Below are positions 17,382 to 26,191 of a stretch of DNA of 64,000 bases, in pieces (the first letter of the stretch is position 1; each line of letters opens with the position of its first letter). Below the pieces are notes generated by a model, which saw only the letters and a program-made list of their open reading frames with translations, was not told where the DNA came from and made no database searches. Source of the DNA: Sphingopyxis sp. (GTDB lineage Bacteria; Pseudomonadota; Alphaproteobacteria; Sphingomonadales; Sphingomonadaceae); NCBI GenBank assembly GCA_002733865.1, contig NVXM01000028.1, positions 1-64,000 on the forward strand, read 5' to 3'. The translations under genes and the position numbers were made by a program.

Positions 17382-18719
17382 TTAACGCTCCAGCCAGTCT
17401 TCCAGCGTTTCGTGAAAATAGCGCATCCGGCTTTCCTGCCCGGCGAGATAATCGCGCTGATAGCCTCTCGAGTGCAGGCCCTGCTGTTGCAGCGGCCAGA
17501 TCGCGAGATCTTCGTCAATCGCCCGCCCCGCCGAAATCTCGGCCGCCTTGCCCTGAACATGCTGCGCGGGCGTGTCGATCGACACAAATTCACCCATCAC
17601 CCAGGAATAATATTCCTTCTCGCCCTTGGGGAACAGCGTCATGTACCACATGTCGAAATAGCATTTTTCCGGATCGCTCTCATGTGGCCTGGCGCGCAGC
17701 CAGATATTGCCGTCGGGCTTGAGGCTGAACGACAGGTTCGGGAAAATCGTATAATGCCAGTTATCGGTCAGCTGGTCGTCGTGATAGCTTGAGAAATCAT
17801 AGCCTTTGGATTCACCCAGCTTGCGCTTCTGGCGTTGCAGGTCCTCGCGGATATTGCGCGTCTTGCCGCCGCGATAATCGTCGGGGTTCAGCTCCCACCG
17901 CTTCAGCTCCTCGCTCAGCGATTCCAGCGTTTCCTTTTCCCCGCCCTTGATCGTTTCCGCCGGCCCGGCGCCGGGCATGAACATCCGGCAATGGCCTTCG
18001 GGATAATGATCGAACTGGCATTGATGGTGGCTGTACTCGAGCACGAATTTCGACGACGGATGGACAAAGGGCACATGATAGGATTCGCTGAAATTATCCT
18101 GCACCAGCTTCCAGTTGAAATCGCCTTCGATCGTCACCCAGTGAGTCCGCCGCATGTCCTCCATCGGATAGGAATCGATCTGGTCCGCGATCGGCCCCAG
18201 AAATTCTCTTAGCGGCACGCAGTCCGGGTCCATGTTGAACCAGACGAATCCAGCCCAGCTTTCGCACGGAATCTCGATCAGATTGAGTTTGCCGCACGGG
18301 CTGCCCTGCGCGAAATCGGCTTCGTCCGGAACGGCTTTCAGCGTTCCTTTCAGGTCATAGGCCCAGCCATGATAGGGACAGGTCAATCGGCGCGTGTTGC
18401 CCGACGGCTCGGCCATCAGCTGCAGGCCGCGGTGCTGGCAGACATTGTAAAAGGCCCGGATCACATCGTCATCGCCGCGCGTTACCAGGATCCGCTCCCG
18501 CCCCAGCGACGTCGTGATATAGTCGCCCCGGTTTTCCAGTTCCCGCTGCAGCCCGGCGATCTGCCACGTCCGGGTCCATATCTTATCCCATTCCCGGTCC
18601 ATATAGTCTTTGGAAAAATAGCGCTCCGGCGTGATCGGGTCACCGCGCAAAGTCGGCTCGGGTTGCTTTGAAACGTCCGCCCGTTGCCGGGTCATTTCAC
18701 CAGGATCGCGATCAGCCAT
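17382..18719 (-). CDS. Rieske 2Fe-2S aromatic ring-hydroxylating oxygenase, alpha subunit
   Basis: 445 residues, normal for a RHO alpha subunit. The Rieske cluster ligands are in CQHRGL (~93) and CPYHGWAYDLKG (~116); the catalytic-domain iron ligands are probably in QDNFSESYHVPFVHPSS plus a C-terminal Asp/Glu. The ATG follows AGGAGAGAAGAACT. There is no small beta subunit, ferredoxin or reductase gene nearby, so electrons must come from partners elsewhere. It is the last gene of the minus-strand arm of a divergent oxygenase cluster, 138 bp after a P450 gene. Substrate unknown; hydroxylation or O-/N-demethylation are both possible. Confidence 0.9.
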   Translation of the reverse strand: MADRDPGEMTRQRADVSKQPEPTLRGDPITPERYFSKDYMDREWDKIWTRTWQIAGLQRELENRGDYITTSLGRERILVTRGDDDVIRAFYNVCQHRGLQLMAEPSGNTRRLTCPYHGWAYDLKGTLKAVPDEADFAQGSPCGKLNLIEIPCESWAGFVWFNMDPDCVPLREFLGPIADQIDSYPMEDMRRTHWVTIEGDFNWKLVQDNFSESYHVPFVHPSSKFVLEYSHHQCQFDHYPEGHCRMFMPGAGPAETIKGGEKETLESLSEELKRWELNPDDYRGGKTRNIREDLQRQKRKLGESKGYDFSSYHDDQLTDNWHYTIFPNLSFSLKPDGNIWLRARPHESDPEKCYFDMWYMTLFPKGEKEYYSWVMGEFVSIDTPAQHVQGKAAEISAGRAIDEDLAIWPLQQQGLHSRGYQRDYLAGQESRMRYFHETLEDWLER

Positions 18720-18857
18720 AGTTCTTCTCTCCTAATATTATTCTTCCAGACCTTGTTTGAAAATATCATAACATTTGAGCGACCCTGTGAGCACTATTCT
18801 AATGATGAGCGCTGGCGCTCCAAGGTGATCGCCTGTCGGACAGCAGCCTTGGCGGCC

Positions 18858-20123
18858 CTATTTCGGGGTAAATCCGATATGCAATTCCTTGAGCGATCGC
18901 AGCAGGAAATGCGGGTGGATGGCAAAATCATTCTTGCCTTCGACAAACCACATGTCCTCGAACCGGTCGACCACGGCGGTAAAGCCCCAGGTCAGTTCGC
19001 GCCGGGCGAGCGGCGCGCCAAGACAATGATGGACGCCTGAACCAAAGCCCATATGCGCCCCTGCCCGTTTGCGTTCGAGGTCAATTTTCTCCGGGCACTC
19101 GAACACGCTTTCATCACGGTTTGCCGCGGCAAAGCGGACATTGATCAGCGCGCCCTTGGGGATGGCCACGCCTTGTATCTCAACATCCTCTGCAGCGAAG
19201 CGCATCAGGCTCTGCACCGGCGATTCCAGCCGCACCACTTCCTCGACAAAGGTCTTCATATATTGGTCGGGATCGCTCTTCAGCTGCTCCCAGACATCCT
19301 TGTTCTCGATCAGCAGGCGGATTCCGGACGCCAGCGCGTTGGTCGTGGTCTCGCTGCCGCCTACAAACGTATCCGCCATCATCTCCGCATGGAGTTCATT
19401 GTCGCTCAGCGGCCGGCCCCATTCTTCGATGACCCGGTTGACCAGTTCGCTGAGGAGGCTGTCGTCGGGATTTTTGCGCAGCCGCTCGAAAACCGGATGG
19501 AAATAATGCTGCCCCTCGATCTCGCGGTCGACCATCTCGAGTTCCGTTTCCTCGTCGAGCATCATCGATATCCGGTGAAAGAAGGCGTCGGTCCAGCGCT
19601 TGATCTTCCACATATCCTCACGCGGCGCGCCCATTTGCTCGCCGATGATATAGAGCGGCAGCGGCACGGCAAACTGGCTGACCCAGTTGCACTCGCCATT
19701 GTCGATAAAGCCGTCGATCAGCTCATAGGCGAGATTTTCGACGAGCGGGTCCATGGTCTTGATCTTGCTCGGCCTGAACGCCTCGTTGAACATCGCCCGC
19801 ATCTGCTTGTGGTCGGGATCATCGCGGCTGCCCAGCGTCGGTTCGGGCAGCCAGCCCTTCTCCTCAAACCGCTGCTGCACGACGCGCTGGCGTTCCGCGC
19901 TGCCGGTCTTGCCGAAAGCTGCGAATTTCTTCGGACTGCTGGAAAAAGTCTCCGGGTCCAGCAGAACCCGGCGCACATCCTCATAGCGAGTAATGACATA
20001 GATATCGGTGCCTGGCTGCTTGTAAACCGGCGCTTCGTCGCGCAACCTTTTATAGGCATCATAAGGACATTGCTGCGTTTCTGCATCCAGCAGATTGATC
20101 TCGAGATCGACCTTGGTTGCCAT
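18858..20123 (-). CDS. Cytochrome P450 (minus-strand arm)
   Basis: 421 residues, soluble class I type. The I-helix oxygen-activation motif is VGGSETTTN, with Val-Gly in place of the usual Ala-Gly; the K-helix Glu-x-x-Arg is in VEEVVRLESP; the heme loop FGSGVHHCLGAPLAR holds the axial Cys at ~367. The ATG at 20123 follows GGGAG; an in-frame ATG 14 codons upstream overlaps the previous gene and is less likely. Bacterial class I P450s take electrons from a ferredoxin and ferredoxin reductase; neither is encoded nearby. It lies between a CMD-family gene and the Rieske oxygenase, probably in one operon. Confidence 0.92.
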   Translation of the reverse strand: MATKVDLEINLLDAETQQCPYDAYKRLRDEAPVYKQPGTDIYVITRYEDVRRVLLDPETFSSSPKKFAAFGKTGSAERQRVVQQRFEEKGWLPEPTLGSRDDPDHKQMRAMFNEAFRPSKIKTMDPLVENLAYELIDGFIDNGECNWVSQFAVPLPLYIIGEQMGAPREDMWKIKRWTDAFFHRISMMLDEETELEMVDREIEGQHYFHPVFERLRKNPDDSLLSELVNRVIEEWGRPLSDNELHAEMMADTFVGGSETTTNALASGIRLLIENKDVWEQLKSDPDQYMKTFVEEVVRLESPVQSLMRFAAEDVEIQGVAIPKGALINVRFAAANRDESVFECPEKIDLERKRAGAHMGFGSGVHHCLGAPLARRELTWGFTAVVDRFEDMWFVEGKNDFAIHPHFLLRSLKELHIGFTPK

Positions 20124-20134
20124 ATCGATTCTCC

Positions 20135-20722
20135 CTAGCGCACCTGAATTTTTTCCTCGCCCCATGGTGCAATTTTTTCGGCTTTCTGAAAGGCTTCGGG
20201 TAGCTCTTCGACCATGTGCATGGTCGCCCCCAGCCGCCCGAAGCCGACGAAAAAGGCACAGGTCATGCCCAGTTCGACAATTTGCGCTTCGCTGAAATGC
20301 TCCCGCAAGCCCGCGTGCACGCTGTCATCAATCGCCAGATGATCAGTCGCCATCAACTCGCCATAATGGATCGCCGCTTTTTCCGCGTCGCTCAGATTAT
20401 CGGCTTCCTGCGGCTTTTCCAGCGAGCAGACCGCACCTTCATCGACCCCATCCTTAACCGCATCGGTGTAGCGGATAGCCATGCAGCTGCGGCACTGGTT
20501 GAAGAAGGCGATACGGAGACGGACCAGCTCGACCAGCCGTTCCGGCAGCGTGCGACCGCGCTTGAGCGCGCCGCCAAATTGCATCAGGCCGAGTGCCTGT
20601 TCCGGACAATGGGCGAAATAGCGGACCAGCCCCTGTTCGAGATCGGTAGCAGCATCGGGATTGACCGCTTCCCGGATTCGCGGATCCCAGTCCTCAGGCG
20701 GCAATTTCGATATGCGGCTCAT
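20135..20722 (-). CDS. Carboxymuconolactone decarboxylase (CMD/AhpD-like) family protein
   Basis: 195 residues. The CMD core is VRLRIAFFNQCRSCMAIRYTDAVKDG with the paired-Cys CRSC of AhpD-like members; a helical C-terminal half contains DNLSDAEKAAIHYGELMATD, also typical. The two-Cys form is more often a thiol peroxidase or redox-type protein than a true decarboxylase. The ATG at 20722 follows GGAGAGGATC. It is the first gene of the minus-strand arm, 11 bp before the P450 start. Its role in the pathway is unknown. Confidence 0.85.
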   Translation of the reverse strand: MSRISKLPPEDWDPRIREAVNPDAATDLEQGLVRYFAHCPEQALGLMQFGGALKRGRTLPERLVELVRLRIAFFNQCRSCMAIRYTDAVKDGVDEGAVCSLEKPQEADNLSDAEKAAIHYGELMATDHLAIDDSVHAGLREHFSEAQIVELGMTCAFFVGFGRLGATMHMVEELPEAFQKAEKIAPWGEEKIQVR

Positions 20723-20810
20723 CCGATCCTCTCCAATCTGTCAATGGCGTTTTTTTCAGAATAGGTTTTACTGGTTGCAAAGATACTGTCGATTTGGAGA
20801 AGGAGAGGAT
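20723..20810. promoter_or_regulatory. Divergent promoter region of the oxygenase cluster
   Basis: 88 bp separate the divergent starts at 20722 (minus) and 20811 (plus). Both ends carry a strong purine-rich Shine-Dalgarno (GGAGAGGAT on each strand), forming an inverted repeat. The AT-rich centre must hold both promoters, so one regulator could control both arms. No regulator gene is adjacent. Confidence 0.5.
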
Positions 20811-22127
20811 TTGGACAAGACCCCCAATCACGCGTTGAGTCCGATGCCCTGTCCGGTCGATCTGGACGATGTCGATCTGTTCGAGCCCGGTGCGGCAGAG
20901 CACTGGTATGAGGCCTATGATATCTTGCATCGGGAAGCGCCGGTGCTGTGTCTGTCCGGCGAAGGCCTGACACCGGACAAGGATGCCTTCATCCTCACCA
21001 AGCACGCCGATATTTCCCGGGTGGTCAGGGACTGGGAGCGTTTCCCGCCAACGCTGTCGCTGCTTGTCGATCAGATCGAGGCGACAGGCAGCTTGCCGCA
21101 GGAGATGCCCGATCTTGATGCGATGATCATTTCGATCTGCTCGCTAAGACCAACACCGGAACTGTGGCGCGCCCACCGGCAGGAACTGACCGATCCTTGG
21201 GTTGGCCCCGGTGCCGGTCGCCATCGCGAGATGATCACTGACCATGTCGACTTCCTGATCGACCAGTGGATTGCGGACACGCAAGTCGATTTCGTCCGGC
21301 AATTTGCCCGCCCCCTGCCCCAGCGCACGATGGCGTCGGTGCTCGGCTTTCCGCTTGAAGACGTCGCTCAGCTGGCGATCTGGGGCAATGCGCAGGTGAT
21401 GTCTTATGTCCACGGCTGCGGCCACAATAACAAGCTGACCGCCGAGCAGACACGTGAGAAATTCCGCCTGCTCGACGGATTCTCGGATTATGTCCGGCAA
21501 AAGACCCGGGAGAAACGCGCCAATCCGCAGGACGACATGGTCAGTTTTCTGACGCAGGTTCATTATCAGGCGCTCGACCGGAAACTGACCGACGACGAGA
21601 TTAACGGTGTGGTCTACGCCATGGTCATCGGCGGGCTGGAAACCACCCAATATGCGATATGCGAGCAGGCGCAGCTGATCTGCGAGCGGCCCGGCCTGTT
21701 CCAGGAGCTGAAGGCCGACCGCAGCCTGATCCGCGGCTTTATCGAGGAAGGCATGCGGCTCCGCTCGCCGACTCAGGGCCTGTCGACGCGGATCACCAGC
21801 CGCGACGAAATATTCCAGGGTGTAAAAGTCCCCGCCGGTTCTTCGCTGCATCTTCGCTGGGGCGCGGCCAATATAGACCCGGATGAATTTGACGACCCCA
21901 AGCAATTGAAACCGGACCGCAAGGCGGTCACGCGCCACCTCGCCTTTTCCGCTGGCCCACGGGTCTGTCCGGGCGCCGGATTGTCGCGCCTGGAACAGAC
22001 CATTGCCTGGAACCGGCTGCTCGACCGTCTCGATGATATCCAGTTCGGGGCGGACAATGATTTCCTCCATCAGCCGGGCATCATGCTGGGCACCAATCGA
22101 CTGAACCTGACCTTCACCCCGGCATAG
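20811..22127 (+). CDS. Cytochrome P450 (plus-strand arm)
   Basis: 438 residues from a TTG at 20811, chosen because AGGAGAGGAT stands directly in front; the first ATG in frame is 11 codons later. The K-helix Glu-x-x-Arg is in IEEGMRLRSPTQ, the heme loop FSAGPRVCPGAGLSR holds the axial Cys at ~386, and the I-helix reads VIGGLETTQYAI, so the Ala-Gly-x-Asp/Glu-Thr motif is Gly-Gly-Leu-Glu-Thr. It is not a close copy of the other P450. It is followed 10 bp later by the ABM-like gene, so the plus arm reads as an operon. Substrate unknown. Confidence 0.9.
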   Translation: MDKTPNHALSPMPCPVDLDDVDLFEPGAAEHWYEAYDILHREAPVLCLSGEGLTPDKDAFILTKHADISRVVRDWERFPPTLSLLVDQIEATGSLPQEMPDLDAMIISICSLRPTPELWRAHRQELTDPWVGPGAGRHREMITDHVDFLIDQWIADTQVDFVRQFARPLPQRTMASVLGFPLEDVAQLAIWGNAQVMSYVHGCGHNNKLTAEQTREKFRLLDGFSDYVRQKTREKRANPQDDMVSFLTQVHYQALDRKLTDDEINGVVYAMVIGGLETTQYAICEQAQLICERPGLFQELKADRSLIRGFIEEGMRLRSPTQGLSTRITSRDEIFQGVKVPAGSSLHLRWGAANIDPDEFDDPKQLKPDRKAVTRHLAFSAGPRVCPGAGLSRLEQTIAWNRLLDRLDDIQFGADNDFLHQPGIMLGTNRLNLTFTPA

Positions 22128-22137
22128 GAGACGCTGA

Positions 22138-22539
22138 ATGGCTACGCTGCTCGCACATATAAAAATCAAATCCGGCAAGGAAGAGAAGTTCGAAGCAATC
22201 ACCGCGGATATGGTGAAGCAGACGCTGGAGACCGAGACCGGCGTGTTGCGCTATGAATATTGGAAAGGTCAGGAAGAGAATTTCTATTATTGCTTGCTCT
22301 CGTTCGAGGACAAATGGGCTTTCTACCGGCACCAGATGTCGGACCATCACGAAGGCCATGATTTCGGCGACGTGATTGCCGATATCAGGCTGGAATATGT
22401 CGATCCGGTGAAGGGCGCCGGCGGCGGACTACCGACCACCACAGATCCGGCGTTGACGGACGATATGGAGGAAGCGATGAAAATTGCCCAGGACCGCTTC
22501 CCGCTCGACATAGCGAGCTGGTGGACGGGACGGAAATAG
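22138..22539 (+). CDS. Dimeric alpha/beta-barrel (ABM-like) protein
   Basis: 133 residues. The N-terminal ~75 residues follow the antibiotic-biosynthesis monooxygenase/ferredoxin-like pattern: MATLLAHIKIKSGKEEKFEAI, then ETETGVLRYEYWKGQEENFYYCLLSFEDKWAFYRHQMSDHHE. The rest is a poorly conserved extension. Members dimerise and act as cofactor-free monooxygenases, cyclases or isomerases. GGAG precedes the ATG by a few bases. It sits between a P450 and an SDR gene, so a step on a P450 product is plausible but not shown. Confidence 0.75.
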   Translation: MATLLAHIKIKSGKEEKFEAITADMVKQTLETETGVLRYEYWKGQEENFYYCLLSFEDKWAFYRHQMSDHHEGHDFGDVIADIRLEYVDPVKGAGGGLPTTTDPALTDDMEEAMKIAQDRFPLDIASWWTGRK

Positions 22540-22543
22540 GACC

Positions 22544-23335
22544 GTGACCGCACCGGTCGCACTGGTCACGGGCGGCGCAGTAGGCATCGGCCGTGCCATC
22601 GCAATCGCGGTCGGGGAACGCGGCGGCCTGCTGTTCAACATCGATCCGGACGAGGAGCAGAATCTGGAGACCGGCAGGCTGGTAGAACGGGCCGGTGGAC
22701 GGTGCGTGAGCTTTGCAGAAAATGCTGGTGATGCCCAAGCAGTGAAGCGGATCTTTGCAGAGATTACCGGGGAGGTCGACCGGCTCGACCTGCTCGCGAA
22801 CAACGCCGCAATCTGGAATGACACGTCGCTGACCGCTGGCGACTATGACAGCCAGACACAAGCCTTTGAGCGGGCCCTGCAATCCTGCACGACCGCCGCC
22901 TTTTGCTGCACAATGGCTGCCGTGCCGCTGCTCGAACAATCGTCCAATGCGAATGTCATCAATCTCAACACCGAACATATGGATGTGGATCGCGCGCTGA
23001 CCCATATCGCCGCAGCCTCTGGCTATGATTGCGCAAAATTCAGCCTGTCGCGTTTGACGAAAAGCTGGGCGCGCGAGCTCGCGCCAAAGAATATCAGGGT
23101 CAATGAACTCTGCTTCGGTGCCGTCGACACCCCGATGCTGCGTGCGGTCAACCAACAGATAGCCGAAGCCGGCATGAAAGCCGAAGACATCGCCGCTGCC
23201 GTTTTCCATATCGTCGATCAGGGACCCGAAGGCATAACCGGAGCAGCCTGTTCTTTCGGCTATAGCGGATCATCGCGTCAGGAGAGCCTCAGCCAGATTG
23301 CCGCTCTCGCGCATTTGGCCGCATCGAAAGACTGA
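22544..23335 (+). CDS. Short-chain dehydrogenase/reductase (SDR)
   Basis: 263 residues from a GTG 4 bp after the previous stop. A classical SDR: TGGAVGIGRAIA cofactor loop, LLANNAAIWND (NNA motif), catalytic Tyr and Lys in SGYDCAKFSLSRL. The active-site Ser region reads VINLNTEHMDVD, so the usual Ser of the triad is not obvious and may be replaced by Asn or Thr. It is the last gene of the plus arm of the oxygenase cluster and is likely to oxidise an alcohol formed by a P450 or by the Rieske enzyme. Confidence 0.85.
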   Translation: MTAPVALVTGGAVGIGRAIAIAVGERGGLLFNIDPDEEQNLETGRLVERAGGRCVSFAENAGDAQAVKRIFAEITGEVDRLDLLANNAAIWNDTSLTAGDYDSQTQAFERALQSCTTAAFCCTMAAVPLLEQSSNANVINLNTEHMDVDRALTHIAAASGYDCAKFSLSRLTKSWARELAPKNIRVNELCFGAVDTPMLRAVNQQIAEAGMKAEDIAAAVFHIVDQGPEGITGAACSFGYSGSSRQESLSQIAALAHLAASKD

Positions 23336-23571
23336 AGGATCGGTATCGGGTGATTGCCGATCTGGAAAATCAGTCCATTCACTCAGCAACAGGTTGACTT
23401 GAAATGCGCCTGGCAATATTCGGGCATCGGTTCGGGACACCTGCCGCCTGCAGACAATTGTCGTGGTGAAGCTCCCTGAAGATACACATCTCGTCATGTT
23501 CAGAACATGCTTCAGGATGGCAATGCAGGCACCATATTATCGAAGCATTTTTGTAATGAATGAGATATGAT

Positions 23572-24000
23572 ATGAATTCCCCGTACCTGAATGAACTGAA
23601 GCAGCAGGCGCGTCGCTTGCGATCCGAAATTGCGACGGAATCGGCGCCGATTTCGCACAGCAAGTCGCTTGAAATGATTGCCCATCAACAAGGTTTCAAG
23701 GACTGGAATACGCTGCATGCCTCAGCCTCCAACCGTCCCGCCTTTGAAAAGCTGGGCCTGGGTGACACCGTCCGCGGACGATATCTGGGACAGGCGTTTG
23801 AAGGCGAAGTTGTCGGCATCCGGACAGTGAAACTGGGTCAGCTTTATCATGTGTCGATCCAGCTTGAACAGGCGATCGACGTGGTGACGTTTAAGTCCTT
23901 TTCCAACTTCCGCAGGCGCCTGAACTGTACCGTCGACCACAGCGGTGTTTCTCCGGCCAGAACGTCCAATGGTGAACCGCATATGAAATTGGAGCTGTGA
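23572..24000 (+). CDS. Glyoxalase-related (Glyoxalase_8-like) small protein
   Basis: 142 residues. The N-terminus, MNSPYLNELKQQARRLRSEI then SHSKSLEMIAHQQGFKDWNTLHA, matches the helical domain found in 'glyoxalase superfamily' regulatory-type proteins of proteobacteria. The C-terminal half is beta-rich (LGDTVRGRYLGQAFEGEVVGI...) without visible metal ligands. The ATG at 23572 begins the family-like sequence; another ATG lies 4 codons upstream. It stands alone. No enzymatic function can be read from it. Confidence 0.6.
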   Translation: MNSPYLNELKQQARRLRSEIATESAPISHSKSLEMIAHQQGFKDWNTLHASASNRPAFEKLGLGDTVRGRYLGQAFEGEVVGIRTVKLGQLYHVSIQLEQAIDVVTFKSFSNFRRRLNCTVDHSGVSPARTSNGEPHMKLEL

Positions 24001-24115
24001 CGATGGAAGCCGAAATATTGCCTGTCGGTATTCCGGCAACTGACCCAGGACCCCGGCTGATCAGGTCTGATCGGCCGGTTTTCCGGACCCTTGAAGCTGG
24101 CAGCATCGGCCTGCC

Positions 24116-24829
24116 TTATTCGGCTTCGGCATTCTTGTCATATTTGAGCTCAAGATAGCGACCGCGGATCGACAAATTGTCTATATCGCCCTTGGCAATC
24201 TGCTGCGTAACCCCGGCGATTTCCTTTTCGATCAGGGTCAGGCCGCCGATCAACTGCTCGTCCGGCGATTTGCCGCTGTCATTGGTTTTGGCGCGCATCG
24301 AAAGGGGAATCGCGCGATAGCCGTTGATCAGCTCGGGCAGATGCTCGCCGACCAGCTTGCGCACTTCATAGGCTGCGGCATCGCCTTCGTTGAGCTTGTT
24401 CAGCTGCGGCGACAGCATGTCCAGCTGGACGCCGATGCCGTTGACAATCTGCACCGCCGGTGCCGGGAGCGCAGGGCGCTGGTTTTCCAGCCAGATTTCC
24501 GTCTTACCGGCCAGCGATTTGAGGTCCGACTTCATGATCGTTTCGGGCGTCGGCATTTTCATCTTGGGAAATGTCATCGAGGCCCAGATGCCGGTCGCGA
24601 TCAGACCGGCGGAAATCATCACTCCCCAGAAACCGATGCCGCTCAATATACCGCCAACGATGCTGGCTCCGACCAGCACGCCGACCGTCCACAGGGCAGC
24701 GCGGCCGAGCTTCTTGAAAAAATGGCCCTGCTTCAGCTTGTGCGAGCGATTGCCGATCGAGCGCCGGAACTGGGATTCGCGGAGCGCCCGCGCCGCGCCA
24801 TCATAAATTTGCTGATTGGTTTCGGCCAC
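24116..24829 (-). CDS. XpaC-like membrane protein partnered with TelA
   Basis: 237 residues from a GTG (GAGACCG upstream). Two adjacent hydrophobic segments at ~42-62 and ~65-85 (AALWTVGVLVGASIVGGIL, FWGVMISAGLIATGIW) are followed by a charged helical cytoplasmic region. This arrangement, and its place 6 bp downstream of telA, matches the XpaC/TelA (YaaN) pair of Bacillus; XpaC is annotated for 5-bromo-4-chloroindolyl phosphate hydrolysis, but its true role is unclear. The assignment rests on context and topology more than on sequence. Confidence 0.6.
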   Translation of the reverse strand: MAETNQQIYDGAARALRESQFRRSIGNRSHKLKQGHFFKKLGRAALWTVGVLVGASIVGGILSGIGFWGVMISAGLIATGIWASMTFPKMKMPTPETIMKSDLKSLAGKTEIWLENQRPALPAPAVQIVNGIGVQLDMLSPQLNKLNEGDAAAYEVRKLVGEHLPELINGYRAIPLSMRAKTNDSGKSPDEQLIGGLTLIEKEIAGVTQQIAKGDIDNLSIRGRYLELKYDKNAEAE

Positions 24830-24835
24830 CGGTCT

Positions 24836-26041
24836 CTATTCCTCCAATGCCGTAAGCGGATTTTCCGAGGGCGCTTCCAGCTGTGCCTTGGCCTGCCCTT
24901 CAGACCGGGCGATATAGCCTTTCGACTTTTCAATCTCGCCGGACAGGCTGTTGACCGTGGTCTTCATATTTTCCAGCGCCTTCAGCTTGAACGTGTCGAT
25001 ATTGTCCATCGTGTCATAGACATTCTGGAATGCGCGCTGCAGCGTTTCGAGCGGTATGGTCGATGACGCCGCCTGTTCGTGAATCTGGCCGGTCTGGTTT
25101 TTCAGCATCTCGCTGGTGCTGTCGATCACGCCCGCTGTCGTCGTGTTGAGCGCGGTGATCTGGTCGAGAACCAGCTTCTGGTTAGTCAGCGCCTGGGCGA
25201 CGGTCACCCCGGTGCGCAGCGCGCCAACGGTGGTGGTGCTGGCCCGGTCAACGCCCTTGACCAGTTCGACATTGTTGCGCTTGACCAGATCGAGCGCGAG
25301 ATAGCCTTGCACGGTAACCGCCATCTGGGTCAGCAGGTCCTGCGTCCGCTGTCGCACGTAAAAGAGCGCGCTTTCGCGGATCGCCTTGGCCTTGGCCGGA
25401 TCGGTTGCGTCCAGTTCAGCCGCCTTGTCCTCGAGCCGCTGGTCCATGACCTTGGACACATGGATCATCTGCTCCAGACGCCCCATCGCCGCCCACAGAT
25501 TCTTGCGTTCGACGTCAATCGCCGCATTGTCCATCAGCAGCTCGTCCTTGCCGGAGCGAAGCCGGTCGAGGATCGAGGCGATATGGCCCTGCGCGCTTTT
25601 ATAGCCGTCAAAATAATTGCGCATCTTGTTGCCGAACGGGATGATCCCGAAAATCTTGCGCTTGGCGGTCAGATTGCCGCGCTTGCCGGGATCGAGATCC
25701 TCGACCGTCCGGCGCAGTTCGGCGAGATCGGAACCGATACCGCTGCTCTCATCCATCGACCGGATCGGGCGATCGAGAAAGCGGTTGGACTGCCCTGCCG
25801 CCTCGGCAATTTCCTTGCGGCCCATATTGGTAATCTGGTCCACTTTCTTGCCGAATTCTGGGCTATTCTCGTCCTGTGCGATCAAATCATCGATAAAAGT
25901 GTCGACTTTTTGTTCCAGTTTGGACTTTACCTCGTCGCCAATCGACACCAGGCCGCCGGCCTTCTCGGGTGCGACCGGAACCACCGGATCGGGCGGAGTC
26001 AGTTTCAAATCTTCGGTCGCGGTGGTTGTTTCGGTCGCCAT
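24836..26041 (-). CDS. telA: Toxic anion resistance protein TelA family
   Basis: 401 residues, mostly helical, without membrane segments. Family-like blocks include RRTVEDLDPGKRGNL, FGIIPFGNKMRNYFDGYKSAQGHIASIL, QRTQDLLTQMAVTVQGYLALDLVKRNN and the C-terminal VNSLSGEIEKSKGYI. GGGAGG precedes the ATG. The family was named after plasmid tellurite resistance (KlaA/TelA); chromosomal members occur widely with XpaC-like proteins, often in envelope-stress clusters, and do not prove tellurite resistance. Translation with the next gene is probably coupled. Confidence 0.85.
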   Translation of the reverse strand: MATETTTATEDLKLTPPDPVVPVAPEKAGGLVSIGDEVKSKLEQKVDTFIDDLIAQDENSPEFGKKVDQITNMGRKEIAEAAGQSNRFLDRPIRSMDESSGIGSDLAELRRTVEDLDPGKRGNLTAKRKIFGIIPFGNKMRNYFDGYKSAQGHIASILDRLRSGKDELLMDNAAIDVERKNLWAAMGRLEQMIHVSKVMDQRLEDKAAELDATDPAKAKAIRESALFYVRQRTQDLLTQMAVTVQGYLALDLVKRNNVELVKGVDRASTTTVGALRTGVTVAQALTNQKLVLDQITALNTTTAGVIDSTSEMLKNQTGQIHEQAASSTIPLETLQRAFQNVYDTMDNIDTFKLKALENMKTTVNSLSGEIEKSKGYIARSEGQAKAQLEAPSENPLTALEE

Positions 26042-26191
26042 GCTGTTCAGCCTCCCTGCCCCGGCACCAGTGCGGGGCTTTTACTATAAATGGATGCAAA
26101 TGCCCCGCTTTTCAAGCGTTTCAACTGCTGTATTATAAATATAATACAGTTTTCCCGAAACCACGCAACATGCTTCCATTTCTTCCACCGT

